The notes: a model not told the origin generated them from the letters alone. Counted from the first letter of the stretch, positions 17,176-26,686 are shown. The stretch: 64,000 nucleotides of DNA from Chitinophaga barathri (GCF_003807585.1 NZ_RMBX01000003.1:186001-250000); one strand, 5' to 3'. Numbers and translations are program-made.

Positions 17176-17451
17176 TTAAGCATTAAAAATGAAGAAAAAC
17201 GCGACCACGGAACTGGCCGCTTTTCTGAAAGAAAAATTTACTATGAACGATCCGTCTTCGTCGTAATAATAACTCTGGCGCGCATTCGAAAATTTAATCG
17301 GCGCGCCGAAATCCTTCATCAGGTTCAGATATTTATAGATGCAGCGCTCGGAAATTCCAAGTCTCTCTGCCAGCCTGGAGGGGGTTCCGGTGGACTTTGT
17401 ACGGATGAGGTAGTCAAGGCGCTGCAGGCGCTCCAGCGTGTCTGTGGTCAT
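17176..17451 (-). CDS. Small HTH transcriptional regulator
   Basis: A 91-residue protein. Residues about 5-65 form a winged helix-turn-helix like the N-terminal domain of WYL/YafY regulators (LQRLDYLIRTKSTGTPSRLAE, then LGISERCIYKYLNLMKDFGA, then a YYYDEDG wing). There is no ligand-binding domain, and the tail is short and hydrophobic. It ends five bases before the kinase-LanC start codon, so both are probably on one transcript and it may control that gene. Base composition is closer to the GC-rich flank than to the AT-rich island, placing the island edge near here. Confidence 0.8.
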   Translation of the reverse strand: MTTDTLERLQRLDYLIRTKSTGTPSRLAERLGISERCIYKYLNLMKDFGAPIKFSNARQSYYYDEDGSFIVNFSFRKAASSVVAFFFIFNA

Positions 17452-17636
17452 GGATTGGCAATGGTTTTAAAAGTAAAAAGGGTTGATCAATAGCTCACCC
17501 TTTACGCAGCGCGGCAAAACTGCATATCGGGAACGGGATTTGTCACTGCTTTCCGGCTCTTCGGGTTAAACTCTCTGTGTCTTCTCTATAAAATTCCTAC
17601 AATTAACAATAAGATAAAATAGCGGTTCAGACATTT

Positions 17637-18629
17637 TTATTGTCTCTTTAGCTCACTTGGAGGATGACCGAAATATGCATGATATCTTCTGGAGAAATTT
17701 CCATAGTCAGGATACCCAACCATTTGTGCCACCCGCTGCAAAGGCAGCGCAGTGGTGCTTATCAGCTCCTTCGCTCTTTCAAGCCTGGAACGTTTTACGA
17801 ACGCCTGCAGCGATTCGTTATAGATTCTTTTGAACCCGTATTTCAGCTTGGAAACGCTGATGCAATAATCTGAAGCCAGCTCCCTGTTGCCTAATTCCTT
17901 TCCCAAATTATTCTGTATGTAAGCCCTGATAGCGGCAAACAGCGTATGATCGTCATCACGCTGCTGCGGTATATCTTCAGTTTTTAATGTGCCGGTCAAT
18001 AATAATGTAATGTACGCGGGAATATCAAAGTCCCTGAAAGGCTCCGCCGGCGGCATTCCGCGGATCTCCTGCACATGTCCGTAAATACGGTTCGTCATAA
18101 TACAGGGAGATGGCTGAAAGTATCCCGCTTTGTTTTCCTCCGCCCGCAGCAACAGCTCTCCCACCAATGGCGAATCCCCCAGGCGGCCCAGTTGCTCCCC
18201 GCTCAGGTAAATATGAAATATCTCATACACCGCCCCTTTCTCCAGCCAGCCCCTGAACTGGTGATTGAGAATATGAAAATAACCAAACTGCCCCGCCCTG
18301 AACCAGGCCATGCCTTTGCCCGCCAGCTGCCAGCGGATACTGCCCTTCATCATAAACTGCAAAACTGTAACAGCCTCCGGCACATGCGGCTCAATCACCG
18401 TATCTTCCTTCGGGAAAAACACGCTGTTGCATATTACAAACCCGTCCGTCTGTAATATCTGGTATAATATATCCACGCCGGGTGTTTCTTCTAACACAGC
18501 CGTGGTAAAGGGATACACATATGTCCGATACTGCGGTGGGATCTCAGTGGTGGTGCGGATGTTTTCCAACGGTTCGCCCGCAACGAGGAACCGCATATGA
18601 AATTTAGCCGGCAATGGGTTATTGAGCAT
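17637..18629 (-). CDS. AraC family transcriptional regulator
   Basis: A 330-residue protein. The C-terminal 95 residues are a clear AraC/XylS DNA-binding domain with two helix-turn-helix units (NRELASDYCISVSKLKYGFK and LPLQRVAQMVGYPDYGNFSR), ending in YFGHPPSELK. The first 230 residues form an unassigned sensing domain with beta-rich segments (FMMKGSIRWQL, AVYEIFHIYLSGEQ). No target is evident; it is followed on the same strand by the small HTH gene 185 bases away. ATG at 18629. Confidence 0.9.
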   Translation of the reverse strand: MLNNPLPAKFHMRFLVAGEPLENIRTTTEIPPQYRTYVYPFTTAVLEETPGVDILYQILQTDGFVICNSVFFPKEDTVIEPHVPEAVTVLQFMMKGSIRWQLAGKGMAWFRAGQFGYFHILNHQFRGWLEKGAVYEIFHIYLSGEQLGRLGDSPLVGELLLRAEENKAGYFQPSPCIMTNRIYGHVQEIRGMPPAEPFRDFDIPAYITLLLTGTLKTEDIPQQRDDDHTLFAAIRAYIQNNLGKELGNRELASDYCISVSKLKYGFKRIYNESLQAFVKRSRLERAKELISTTALPLQRVAQMVGYPDYGNFSRRYHAYFGHPPSELKRQ

Positions 18630-18746
18630 AAAATGGAGTTCGCAATGGTTAGTGAAACCGGTTGCAATTAAGCTATATTAACGATACGGCGTTTTTTGTT
18701 AATATAGAATTGATAATAAATTAACATTAGTGATTACATTGCGCTT

Positions 18747-19364
18747 ATGAACCGTTATTTTGTGCTTAACAAACCTTACAATATGCTTTCCCAGTTCAAA
18801 GGCAACGAACAGGAAATTCGGATGTTGGGCGAACTGGATTTTGATTTCCCGGAAGGTATTCATGCGGTAGGCAGGTTGGATGCGACTTCTGAAGGGCTGC
18901 TGCTGCTTACCACCAATAAAAGGGTGACTAACCTCCTTTTCCAGGGCAAGGAGCCACATAGCCGAACATATCACGTAATGGTGAGAAATAACGTCAGTGA
19001 TGAAAAATTGCAGCAGCTGCGCAACGGCGTACGCATCCGCATCTCAGGAGATGAATACTACACCACCCCGCCCTGCGAGGCGAATATCATTCCCGCGCCG
19101 GTTGGATTAGTAAAAAGAGAAGGAGATATCACCCGCGAAGTACCGCACACCTGGCTCAGTATTACCATATTCGAAGGAAAGTTCCGCCAGGTGAGAAAAA
19201 TGGTGCAGGCCATCGGCCATCCCTGTAAACGGCTGATCCGCGTGTCGATCGAAGATATTCACCTGGGGAGCCTCGAAGCCGGCGGAGTAAAAGAAATGGA
19301 TGAAACGGAGTTTTTCAGGCTGCTGAAGATTGTGTTTGTTCCGCCCGCAGTATCAGGTAAGTGA
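18747..19364 (+). CDS. rluE: 23S rRNA pseudouridine synthase, RluE-type (RsuA family)
   Basis: Converts a uridine of 23S rRNA to pseudouridine (position 2457 in E. coli for RluE). The 205-residue protein lacks an S4 domain, as RluE does. It opens with YFVLNKPYNMLSQF, carries the catalytic Asp in AVGRLDATSEGLLLLT, and ends with the family block FEGKFRQVRKMVQAIGHPCKRLIRV. The start ATG at 18747 leaves only two residues before the first strand of the fold. The 3' end overlaps the convergent MFS gene by 50 bases. Confidence 0.92.
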   Translation: MNRYFVLNKPYNMLSQFKGNEQEIRMLGELDFDFPEGIHAVGRLDATSEGLLLLTTNKRVTNLLFQGKEPHSRTYHVMVRNNVSDEKLQQLRNGVRIRISGDEYYTTPPCEANIIPAPVGLVKREGDITREVPHTWLSITIFEGKFRQVRKMVQAIGHPCKRLIRVSIEDIHLGSLEAGGVKEMDETEFFRLLKIVFVPPAVSGK

Positions 19365-20457
19365 TCAGTATACCAAAACCCGCCATCAGCCCAAACGCCC
19401 ACCGAAGGCTCAATGCTTCCGCCAGGAAACCGATCACCGGCGGCACTAGCAGGAAACCTAAATAACCAACCGTGCTTACCGCCGCAATAGCCGGCCCGTT
19501 TGCCATCGTTTTGGATTTTCCGGCCATGCTGAACACCAGCGGCACCACGCAGCTAACCCCCACGCCTATCATCATAAACCCGATCCCCGCGGCTACCGGC
19601 TGCGGCCATAGCGCGGCCAGCAGCAGGCCACAGCAGATCAGCATCCCGCTGTATTTGATCATGTTCATCACGCCGAACTTATGCACTACCCTGTCCCCGC
19701 TGAACCGCCCGGCCGCCATCGCCACCATATACGCCACAAAACCCGCCGTCACCACTTCCCGCGACGCCTGCACCGCTTTCTGGAAATAGATACCGCTCCA
19801 GTCGTACATCGTACCCTCGCAACTCATCACCGCAAAACAGATCAGGCCGTATTTCAGGAGATGTTTGTCCGGCAGCGCAAACCTTCTGCCCGTAGGCGCG
19901 GGCGGCTGCTCCAGCACACCGGGATAAGCAAAAAAACCGAGTATCACCAGCAGTACTCCCACCACCAGGAAGTGCCAGGACGTGCCCACCTGGAAATACA
20001 CCATCACCCCGCCCAGCGCCGCGCCGCTGAATCCCGCCACGCTCCATATGCCGTGAAAGGTGGTGATAATGGACCGTTCGTATAAAGCCTGTACACCTAC
20101 AGATTGCGCATTCATGGAAATATTGAGCAGGTTGCGCGAAGCGCCGAAACAGAACAACCCGATCACCAGCTGCCATACCGCCGTTACAAAACCAAGACAG
20201 CTCAGCATGCCATTAAACGCCAGCGCGCCGATGAACATGATCCGGCTGCTGCTGTACCGTTGTAAAAGAAAACCGGTAATGGGCATGGTCACCATCAACC
20301 CCAGCGGCAATGCAAACAATACGCTGCCCAGCTCCGCTTCGTTCAGCCGCAGGCGGTGTTGTATATCCGGAATACGGGAAGCCCATGTGGAAAATCCAAA
20401 ACCTGAAATGAAGAAAAATAATGCAATAGCAATTCGTGCTCTCCTGGCCTGGTTCAT
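19315..20457 (-). CDS. MFS transporter (YbjJ-like), second of a tandem pair
   Basis: A 380-residue, 12-helix membrane protein. It keeps the N-terminal pattern FFISGFGFSTWASRIPDIQHRLRLNEAELGSV that is also found in its neighbour (the 20465 protein has FFIQGIVFASWASRIPDVK), plus MCEGTMYDWSGIYF-like sequence in the middle (SCEGTMYDWSGIYF). Substrate unknown. The ATG at 20457 lies seven bases after the stop codon of the paralogue, so the two are cotranscribed. The 3' end overlaps the pseudouridine synthase gene. Confidence 0.9.
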   Translation of the reverse strand: MNQARRARIAIALFFFISGFGFSTWASRIPDIQHRLRLNEAELGSVLFALPLGLMVTMPITGFLLQRYSSSRIMFIGALAFNGMLSCLGFVTAVWQLVIGLFCFGASRNLLNISMNAQSVGVQALYERSIITTFHGIWSVAGFSGAALGGVMVYFQVGTSWHFLVVGVLLVILGFFAYPGVLEQPPAPTGRRFALPDKHLLKYGLICFAVMSCEGTMYDWSGIYFQKAVQASREVVTAGFVAYMVAMAAGRFSGDRVVHKFGVMNMIKYSGMLICCGLLLAALWPQPVAAGIGFMMIGVGVSCVVPLVFSMAGKSKTMANGPAIAAVSTVGYLGFLLVPPVIGFLAEALSLRWAFGLMAGFGILITYLILRAEQTQSSAA

Positions 20458-20464
20458 GTGTCTT

Positions 20465-21628
20465 TTATTCTTCTGTTTTAATCCTGCCGGCCAGCAATGT
20501 GGTACCCAGCCCTAAAATAGCGATCACGGCAAATGACCACCGCAGCCCGAACGCTTCCGCGATAAACCCGATCAGCGGCGGCCCCAGCAGGAATCCGAAG
20601 AACCCGATGGACGATACCATGGCCAGCGCCACACCGGGCGGGATGGTCCTGGACCTGCCGGCAAGACTGAAAGATAAGGGAACTACCGCCGCAACTCCAA
20701 GCCCCGTGATCAAAAATCCTATGGTGGAAGGGATCAGCATGGGAAGGATCACCGCCGTCATCAGGCCGGTGAGGATGATCACGCCGCTGGCCTGCAGCAT
20801 CCGTTTTACGCCGAACTTCGTGATAAAATAATCCGCCGTGAACCTTCCGCCCGCCATCGTGCTCATAAATGCTATAAACCCAAGCCTGCTGTACTCCACC
20901 GGCGCATGTACCACCTGGTTGAAATAAACGCCCGTCCATTCGAACATCGTGCCTTCGCAGATCATACAGGCAAATGTGATCATGCCGAGCAGGATGATAT
21001 TCCTGTCCGGCTTCACCCAGATATTGTTTTTGCCGGTTTTGCGGGGCGCATCGCGCGGCAGCAGGAATGAACCGGTCAGTATCGCCAGGATGATCGCAAG
21101 GCTGAAAATGACGCAGAAATGCACGAAAGGGCTCTGCTCCTGCGCCACCATCCAGCCGCCGATAAGCCCGCCGGCAAAACCCGCCAGGCTCCACAAACCG
21201 TGAAAACTCGCCATAATACTGCGCCTGTAAAGCATTTCAACGCCCACGGCCTGCGTGTTCGCCGAAATATTCATCAGGTTCGCGCATAGTCCGAATATGA
21301 CCAGCGCAGCCGCCAGCAACATAATACCGGGCGCAAGCCCCAACAGCAGTAAGGAGGAAGGATACAGGAAAGCCGCGACCATCAGTACACCCCGGCTGCC
21401 GAAACGGCTCACGAGGTAACCGGAAAGCGCCATCCCGGCCAGTTGCCCCGCCGGCAGCGCAAATAAAAGCCCGCCCAGCTGGGCATCGCTCAGTTGTAAT
21501 TTGATCTTGACGTCCGGGATACGGCTGGCCCAGCTCGCAAATACGATGCCCTGGATGAAAAAAAAGATGCTCAGTGCAATACGGTAAACTCTTTGCGGCC
21601 GCAGCGGAATGGAATAAGCTATCTGCAT
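20465..21628 (-). CDS. MFS transporter (YbjJ-like), first of a tandem pair
   Basis: A 387-residue membrane protein with about 12 hydrophobic helices, paralogous to the next gene (shared FxxWASRIPD near the N-terminus and ICEGTMFEWTGVYFNQ in the middle). I use the ATG at 21628, giving MQIAYSIPLRPQRVYRIALS; a frame extension to 21778 would overlap the divergent AraC gene and looks unlike a transporter N-terminus. The tandem pair diverges from an AraC regulator, which is the obvious candidate for its control. Confidence 0.9.
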   Translation of the reverse strand: MQIAYSIPLRPQRVYRIALSIFFFIQGIVFASWASRIPDVKIKLQLSDAQLGGLLFALPAGQLAGMALSGYLVSRFGSRGVLMVAAFLYPSSLLLLGLAPGIMLLAAALVIFGLCANLMNISANTQAVGVEMLYRRSIMASFHGLWSLAGFAGGLIGGWMVAQEQSPFVHFCVIFSLAIILAILTGSFLLPRDAPRKTGKNNIWVKPDRNIILLGMITFACMICEGTMFEWTGVYFNQVVHAPVEYSRLGFIAFMSTMAGGRFTADYFITKFGVKRMLQASGVIILTGLMTAVILPMLIPSTIGFLITGLGVAAVVPLSFSLAGRSRTIPPGVALAMVSSIGFFGFLLGPPLIGFIAEAFGLRWSFAVIAILGLGTTLLAGRIKTEE

Positions 21629-21710
21629 GGCATGCAAAATTATTATATCCCCATACACCCTTTTTGGTCTGGAATGATCAATATTTGTACTGTATTGATC
21701 CGGATTACTG

Positions 21711-21718
21711 TAATTTTG
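21711..21718 (+). promoter_or_regulatory. Bacteroidota-type -7 element before AraC gene
   Basis: TAATTTTG matches TAnnTTTG exactly and ends seven bases before the ATG at 21726. A TTTG at 21684-21687 could serve as the upstream element. The transcript would have a leader of only a few bases. Confidence 0.5.
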
Positions 21719-21725
21719 TACCGTC

Positions 21726-22562
21726 ATGAACAATCTGCAACTGGAAGAGATCCACCCGGACTCGGGTAAATCCTTCAAACTGAACGCCTCCTGTTTTAAG
21801 AAAAACTTCTACTGGCACTTCCACCCGGAATACGAGATCGTATACGTGGAAGGCGGCTCCGGTACACGCCACGTAGGCCAGCATATCTCCAACTACATAG
21901 ACAGCGACCTGATATTTATCGGCCCCGATGTGCCGCATCTGAACTTCGACTACGGCCTCGGCCATGAGATCAACCAGATAGTTGTACAGTTGAAGGAGGA
22001 TTTCCTGGGAGACGCATTCCTCAACGCCCCCGAACTCTCCGCCATACGGGAACTGTTCGGCCGCGCCAGATTCGGACTCTCCTTCTCCGGGCAAACGAAA
22101 AATATTATTGCCGGCAAACTTAAGCAGATGCAGCAGATGGAACATTTTGCACAACTGATATGCCTGCTGGAAGTATTCCAGATCATGGCCACCAGCCAGG
22201 ACGTGGTGCAGCTGAACAACCGGGTGGACCTCCAGCACAAGGACAGCCGCATGGAAACGATCTACCGCTACATCGACGCGAACTTCCATCTCAAACCGGA
22301 TGTGAACGAGATTGCCCGGCAGGTGCACATGACCACCGCCGCCTTCTGCCGTTACTTTAAAAAACAGACCGGCATGACGTTCACCGATTTCGTCAATCAC
22401 TGCCGCATCAACCAGGCGAAGAACCTGCTGCTGCAGGACAGGTCCGTGAGCGAAGCATGTTTTGCCACGGGGTTTGAACAACTGTCTTACTTCACGAAAC
22501 TGTTCACAAAAATGAACGGGGAAAATCCCCGCGAGTTCAAGAAAAGATATCTTACGAACTAA
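21726..22562 (+). CDS. AraC family transcriptional regulator with cupin domain
   Basis: A 278-residue protein. Residues about 10-100 form a cupin-like sensing domain (FYWHFHPEYEIVYVEGGSGTR, GPDVPHLNFDYG) of the kind that binds sugars or other small ligands. The C-terminal 100 residues are an AraC-type DNA-binding domain (VNEIARQVHMTTAAFCRYFK, FATGFEQLSYFTKLFTKMNG, NPREFKKRY). It diverges from the tandem MFS genes with 97 bases between start codons, suggesting it controls them. Confidence 0.93.
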   Translation: MNNLQLEEIHPDSGKSFKLNASCFKKNFYWHFHPEYEIVYVEGGSGTRHVGQHISNYIDSDLIFIGPDVPHLNFDYGLGHEINQIVVQLKEDFLGDAFLNAPELSAIRELFGRARFGLSFSGQTKNIIAGKLKQMQQMEHFAQLICLLEVFQIMATSQDVVQLNNRVDLQHKDSRMETIYRYIDANFHLKPDVNEIARQVHMTTAAFCRYFKKQTGMTFTDFVNHCRINQAKNLLLQDRSVSEACFATGFEQLSYFTKLFTKMNGENPREFKKRYLTN

Positions 22563-22571
22563 AACTGCTGA

Positions 22572-23432
22572 TCATTTCCCGTACACACCCCGCAGATATT
22601 CTTCCGCGCTCACAGGCGCGTGCCCCAGCAGCTTTTCCAGCTCTGTACCCGGTGTGTCGAACTCGCCCGCTTTAATGGCCAGGGCAAAGGCCGCGGCTGA
22701 ATCCACCACTTCATCGGGCAGGCCCTCGTGCAGCATCGAAGTTTTAAACTCCGCCGCAGTGGGCGATACATGGGTGATCTTTTTACCGGATACCTCGGTT
22801 AGTATCTTTGCAATGTCGCTGTAAGACCAGGACCGTGTGTTGGAAAAATCATAGGTTTTATTTTCATGTCCCGGAGAGGTAAGGACGTTCACCCCGGCTT
22901 CTGCCATGTCGTTCCGGGCCGCATACGCTACTTTCCCTTTGCCCGCCGGCTGGTAGATCACGCCTCTTTCGATCACATGTTCGCCGATATAGATGGGTAC
23001 ATAATCCAGGTAAAGATTGTGGCGGAGAATGGTATACAGAAAGCCCGCGTTGATGATCGCAGCTTCTGTATCAATGTGGGCTTTGGTGACAAATGCTATC
23101 GGAGAATCGGGGTTATCTTTTTTCCGCTGGAAGCTGGTATAGATCACATGCCTTACGCCCGCTTCCGCGGCGGCTTTCACTACATTCATATGTTGTAGCT
23201 CCCTGCGTGTTACATCGGAGGCGGATATAAAATACAACTGGTCCACGCCTTTAAAAGCGGTCAGCAGCGAGCCATATTCGTTGTAATCACCCGGGCGTAT
23301 AGCCACATGCAGTTCTTTTGCTCTCCCGGGATCCCTCGCCATCACGGAGATGCCCGCCGCATGCCTTCTTTTTAAAAGAAAATCCACTACCAGTCCGCCT
23401 AAATGTCCCGTTGCGCCAGTGATCAGTATCAT
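22572..23432 (-). CDS. NmrA-like / SDR family NAD(P)-dependent oxidoreductase
   Basis: A 286-residue atypical short-chain dehydrogenase related to quinone oxidoreductase QorB/YtfG. The NAD(P)-binding motif GATGHLGG is at residues 6-13, followed by MARDPGRAKEL and GVDQLYFISA. HVIYTSFQRK replaces the usual catalytic Ser-Tyr-Lys, as in NmrA-type proteins. It may reduce quinones or act as a redox sensor. It lies 54 bases past the arylsulfatase start side, on the same strand, and could share its transcript. Confidence 0.9.
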   Translation of the reverse strand: MILITGATGHLGGLVVDFLLKRRHAAGISVMARDPGRAKELHVAIRPGDYNEYGSLLTAFKGVDQLYFISASDVTRRELQHMNVVKAAAEAGVRHVIYTSFQRKKDNPDSPIAFVTKAHIDTEAAIINAGFLYTILRHNLYLDYVPIYIGEHVIERGVIYQPAGKGKVAYAARNDMAEAGVNVLTSPGHENKTYDFSNTRSWSYSDIAKILTEVSGKKITHVSPTAAEFKTSMLHEGLPDEVVDSAAAFALAIKAGEFDTPGTELEKLLGHAPVSAEEYLRGVYGK

Positions 23433-23486
23433 ATTGATGGTTTTAACTGATACAACAACCGTTCCGGGGAAAGAGTTGCGGCGGCT

Positions 23487-24995
23487 TTACATCTTCTCCT
23501 TTTCCGTCAGTTTTGAATCCAGGAATTCCCATTCTTTGATATGCGCGGGCCGGTGTTCTTTTTTGACGATCGCATCCAGCTGTCGCAGTATATCCGGATG
23601 TTGCGCGGCGAGATCTTTGCTTTCGGAAGGGTCCGCGGAGAGATCGTACAGCTCCCAGGTTTTGTGCAGGTTTTGTTTCAGACCGGTTTTTACGCCTTTC
23701 CATTTCCCCATGCGGATAGCCAGCTGGCCGCCCTTTTCGGGGTATTCAAAATAAATGTAAGGTCTTTGCGCCTGGCTTCCGCGATTGCCGGTCATTTCAG
23801 GAAGCAGCGAAATACCGTCGTTCTCCGGCGCGGCGATGCCCGCAATGGCGGCAAAGGTGGCCATCATATCGTATTGCACCGCTACGAGGGCGGATTGTGT
23901 ATTAGCGGGAATTTTGCCCGGCCAGCGCGCGATAAAAGGCTCGCGGATACCGCCTTCGTACACATCCATTTTCAGGCCGCGCAGGCCGCTTACGCTGTTA
24001 AAGAACTTTGCATCTACCCCGCCGTTGAACGTGGCGCCATTGTCCGAAGAAAACATGATCACGGTGTTCTCATCCAGCCCCAACTTTTTGACCTGCTCCA
24101 TGATAATACCCACCTGCGCATCCAGGTAAGTGATCATTGCGGCGTAGGTGGATAAAGGATATTTGGCGGCGGCATAAGACTGCTGCCCGTAATAAGGTTT
24201 CTCAGGGAATTGCCCGATATATTGTTGCACCGCCGCATCGGGCACCTGCAGCGATACGTGCGGGATGGTGTAAGGGAGGTACAGGAAAAAAGGCTGCGCC
24301 TGGTTCTCTTTGATAAAGTTCACCGCTTTGCCGGTCATGGCATCCACGGCATATTCTTTTCCTTTGAAGTAGTTAAAATCCTCGTCTGTGGCGGTAGCGG
24401 GGTCCAGGCGTTTGTGCACGTACATGGGCGGATTGTTCAGCGTGTCCCAGCGGGAATTTTCCCAGAGATGCGAGGGGTAAAAGTTATGCGCCTGTTTCTG
24501 GTCCAGGTAACCGTAGAAATAATCGAACCCCTGTTTGTTCGGGCTGCCGGTGGAATAATACATCCCCAGCCCCCATTTGCCGATAGCGCCCGTTTTATAA
24601 CCCGCCTGTTTCAGCATTCGCGCAACGGTCATGGTGCCTTCCGGCAGCGGCATCTGCCCGGCTTCCAGCGAATCGGAAAAACCACCCAGCTCATAATTCC
24701 CCCGGATATAGGAATGCCCGCCATGACGGCCGGTCATCAGCATACAACGCGCGGGCGCGCATACCGGGGTACTGGTATAAAACTGGTTGAACTTCACGCC
24801 TTCCCTGGCAAGTTTGTCCAGGTGCGGGGTTTTGATCTTCTGCTGGCCATAGGCGCCCAACTCTCCCACCCCCAGGTCATCCGCATAAATGAAGATGATA
24901 TTCGGGCGGCGCTGTTTCGCCTTCTGTTGTGCGGATGCGGTGCCGGCGCCCACCGTGGCGGCCAGCAAACCAAAGAGCATAAAAACGTTCTTCAT
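23487..24995 (-). CDS. Secreted arylsulfatase-type sulfatase
   Basis: Hydrolyses sulfate esters, probably in the periplasm. A 502-residue protein with a signal peptide (cleavage near residue 22). The active-site motif CAPAR is at residues 79-83; its Cys is converted to formylglycine in this family. The metal site includes DD at 39-40 and the later MFSSDNGATFNGG stretch; GAIGKWGLG carries the conserved Lys. IREPFIARWPGKI and the C-terminal WELYDLSADPSESKDLA are typical of the sulfatase family. No sulfatase-maturing enzyme is visible in the window. Substrate unknown. Confidence 0.95.
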   Translation of the reverse strand: MKNVFMLFGLLAATVGAGTASAQQKAKQRRPNIIFIYADDLGVGELGAYGQQKIKTPHLDKLAREGVKFNQFYTSTPVCAPARCMLMTGRHGGHSYIRGNYELGGFSDSLEAGQMPLPEGTMTVARMLKQAGYKTGAIGKWGLGMYYSTGSPNKQGFDYFYGYLDQKQAHNFYPSHLWENSRWDTLNNPPMYVHKRLDPATATDEDFNYFKGKEYAVDAMTGKAVNFIKENQAQPFFLYLPYTIPHVSLQVPDAAVQQYIGQFPEKPYYGQQSYAAAKYPLSTYAAMITYLDAQVGIIMEQVKKLGLDENTVIMFSSDNGATFNGGVDAKFFNSVSGLRGLKMDVYEGGIREPFIARWPGKIPANTQSALVAVQYDMMATFAAIAGIAAPENDGISLLPEMTGNRGSQAQRPYIYFEYPEKGGQLAIRMGKWKGVKTGLKQNLHKTWELYDLSADPSESKDLAAQHPDILRQLDAIVKKEHRPAHIKEWEFLDSKLTEKEKM

Positions 24996-25297
24996 GTTAC
25001 AAATAAACAGTCCGGGCTATGATTATTCTCCATACCAGGACAATAACTGACTGAAAGATGACAGCCGGGCGCTGATCAATCGTTTGCGCAGCAAACAAAG
25101 CGGCATCCGGGGTTCCTCCTCTCGCGAAAACCCTGCCCGATTCCCGTCATTTCGTTGCTAACCCCGAAATATCGTTGTTTTTCCGTGGGGCCCGGGCATC
25201 CCCTGATCCCCGCTTTATCTTGCCTGTATTGAATTACAGCTGCTCCGGCGCGGTATGGCATGCGGATAGCATGGTATAGGGCATAAAAACCAGTATT
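24996..25297. other. Intergenic region between divergent genes
   Basis: Holds the promoters of the arylsulfatase (minus) and AraC (plus) genes. TATCTTG near 25215 is an imperfect match to the -7 consensus. I see no gene, RNA or repeat here. Confidence 0.45.
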
Positions 25298-26113
25298 ATG
25301 TACCAGATGAACAATGTACCATTCCGGATCCAGTCCATCCGCTCCGCTTACGCCGTGCCCCAGAAGGATCACGAGCTGAGGATCATTTACCTCGCCAATG
25401 GCACGGGAGCGTTTTACGAACAGAACAAACTCGTGGAGACCAGCGGCGACAGCCTGTTTTTCCTCCACAATGCCCTGGCCGGCAGGGTGGAGATCTCCCG
25501 GGAGTCGCAGGGCCAGGTCTACTCCTTCACCCATGAATTTATCCAGCACATTCCGCTCGTGCACGAACTGTCCATGTTCGAGGCGGAGCACACAACGTCT
25601 GCCATTCTCGTCAAAAACCCGGTGAAACAGGAAGTGGAGATGATCCTGCAAAAGATCAGCAGCGAATACGAATCCGCCAAACATTACAGCCTGGACAACA
25701 TCCGCGATTATCTGAAGATCATCGTGCGGCAGATCAGCCGTTCCGTGAGCAACCACCAGCAGAGCTGGTCCTCTTCCCGTAAAACAGGCCTGGTGCGCCA
25801 GTTTCTCCAGCTGCTGGACCAGCAATATACCGCTCTTAAAAAAGTAACGCACTACGCTGAAAAACTGCACGTTACGGCAAACCACCTGAACACCACGCTG
25901 AAGGACATCACCGGCATCACCGCCAGTGAGCACATCCGCCAGCGCGTGATCTCCGAAGCCAAACTGCTGGCCATCCGCCGGGAAAATTATTCGATGAAGG
26001 AAATCGCTTATCACCTTGGATTTGAAGACAAATCACACTTCTCCAAGTACTTCAAAAACGCTTCCGGGAAAAACTTTACCAACTATAAAAAAGAGCTTGC
26101 CATGGACGCATGA
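25298..26113 (+). CDS. AraC family transcriptional regulator
   Basis: A 271-residue protein. The N-terminal half is a sensing domain with short beta-strands (ELRIIYLANGTGAFYEQNKL, FFLHNALAGRVEI). The C-terminal part is an AraC-type helix-turn-helix domain (VTANHLNTTLKDITGITASE, MKEIAYHLGFEDKSHFSKYF). It diverges from the arylsulfatase gene and lies 18 bases before the GNAT gene, so it may control either. Confidence 0.92.
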   Translation: MYQMNNVPFRIQSIRSAYAVPQKDHELRIIYLANGTGAFYEQNKLVETSGDSLFFLHNALAGRVEISRESQGQVYSFTHEFIQHIPLVHELSMFEAEHTTSAILVKNPVKQEVEMILQKISSEYESAKHYSLDNIRDYLKIIVRQISRSVSNHQQSWSSSRKTGLVRQFLQLLDQQYTALKKVTHYAEKLHVTANHLNTTLKDITGITASEHIRQRVISEAKLLAIRRENYSMKEIAYHLGFEDKSHFSKYFKNASGKNFTNYKKELAMDA

Positions 26114-26131
26114 TTACGTTATTTTCGGTAC

Positions 26132-26686
26132 ATGCTTACATTTCAGTTTTCCCCTTTCCCGGAGATAACGACCAACCGGCTGGTATTAAGACAATTGCGT
26201 ACATCAGACGCCGAAGACATGCGATACCTCCGCTCCCATCCGGAGCTGATGCGGTACATCCCCCGCCCGCGGGCAGGTTCACTTGAGGAAGCTGTATCCC
26301 TCATCAAACGTTACAATGCCTCCATTGAGCGCAACGAGTCCATTAACTGGGCGATGGCCGATAAGGAAACAGATAAACAGATCGGCGCGATCGGCTTCGT
26401 GCGTTTCAAACCGGAGCATTACCGCGGCGAAGTAGGTTACCTGCTGCACGATGGCTGGCATGGGAAGGGCATTATGTCCGAAGCGCTGGCTGCGGTGTTG
26501 CATTACGGCTTTCATACGCTGGGGCTGCATTCTGTGGAAGCGGTCATAGACCCGGAGAATATTGCTTCGGAAAAGCTCCTGCAAAAACTGGACTTTGTGA
26601 AAGAGGCGCACTTCCGCGAAGCGGAGTATTATGAAGGCAGCTGGCTGGATTCCATCGTGTATTCATTACTCACTCCCTTAAAATAA
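26132..26686 (+). CDS. GNAT family N-acetyltransferase (RimJ/RimL type)
   Basis: Transfers an acetyl group from acetyl-CoA to an amine, possibly a protein N-terminus or small molecule. The 184 residues follow the Acetyltransf_3 pattern: ITTNRLVLRQLRTSDAEDM at the start, GAIGFVRFKPEHYRGEVGYL in the centre, HGKGIMSEAL for acetyl-CoA binding, and IDPENIASEKLLQKLDF at the end. Target unknown. The following gene starts four bases after the stop. Confidence 0.92.
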   Translation: MLTFQFSPFPEITTNRLVLRQLRTSDAEDMRYLRSHPELMRYIPRPRAGSLEEAVSLIKRYNASIERNESINWAMADKETDKQIGAIGFVRFKPEHYRGEVGYLLHDGWHGKGIMSEALAAVLHYGFHTLGLHSVEAVIDPENIASEKLLQKLDFVKEAHFREAEYYEGSWLDSIVYSLLTPLK

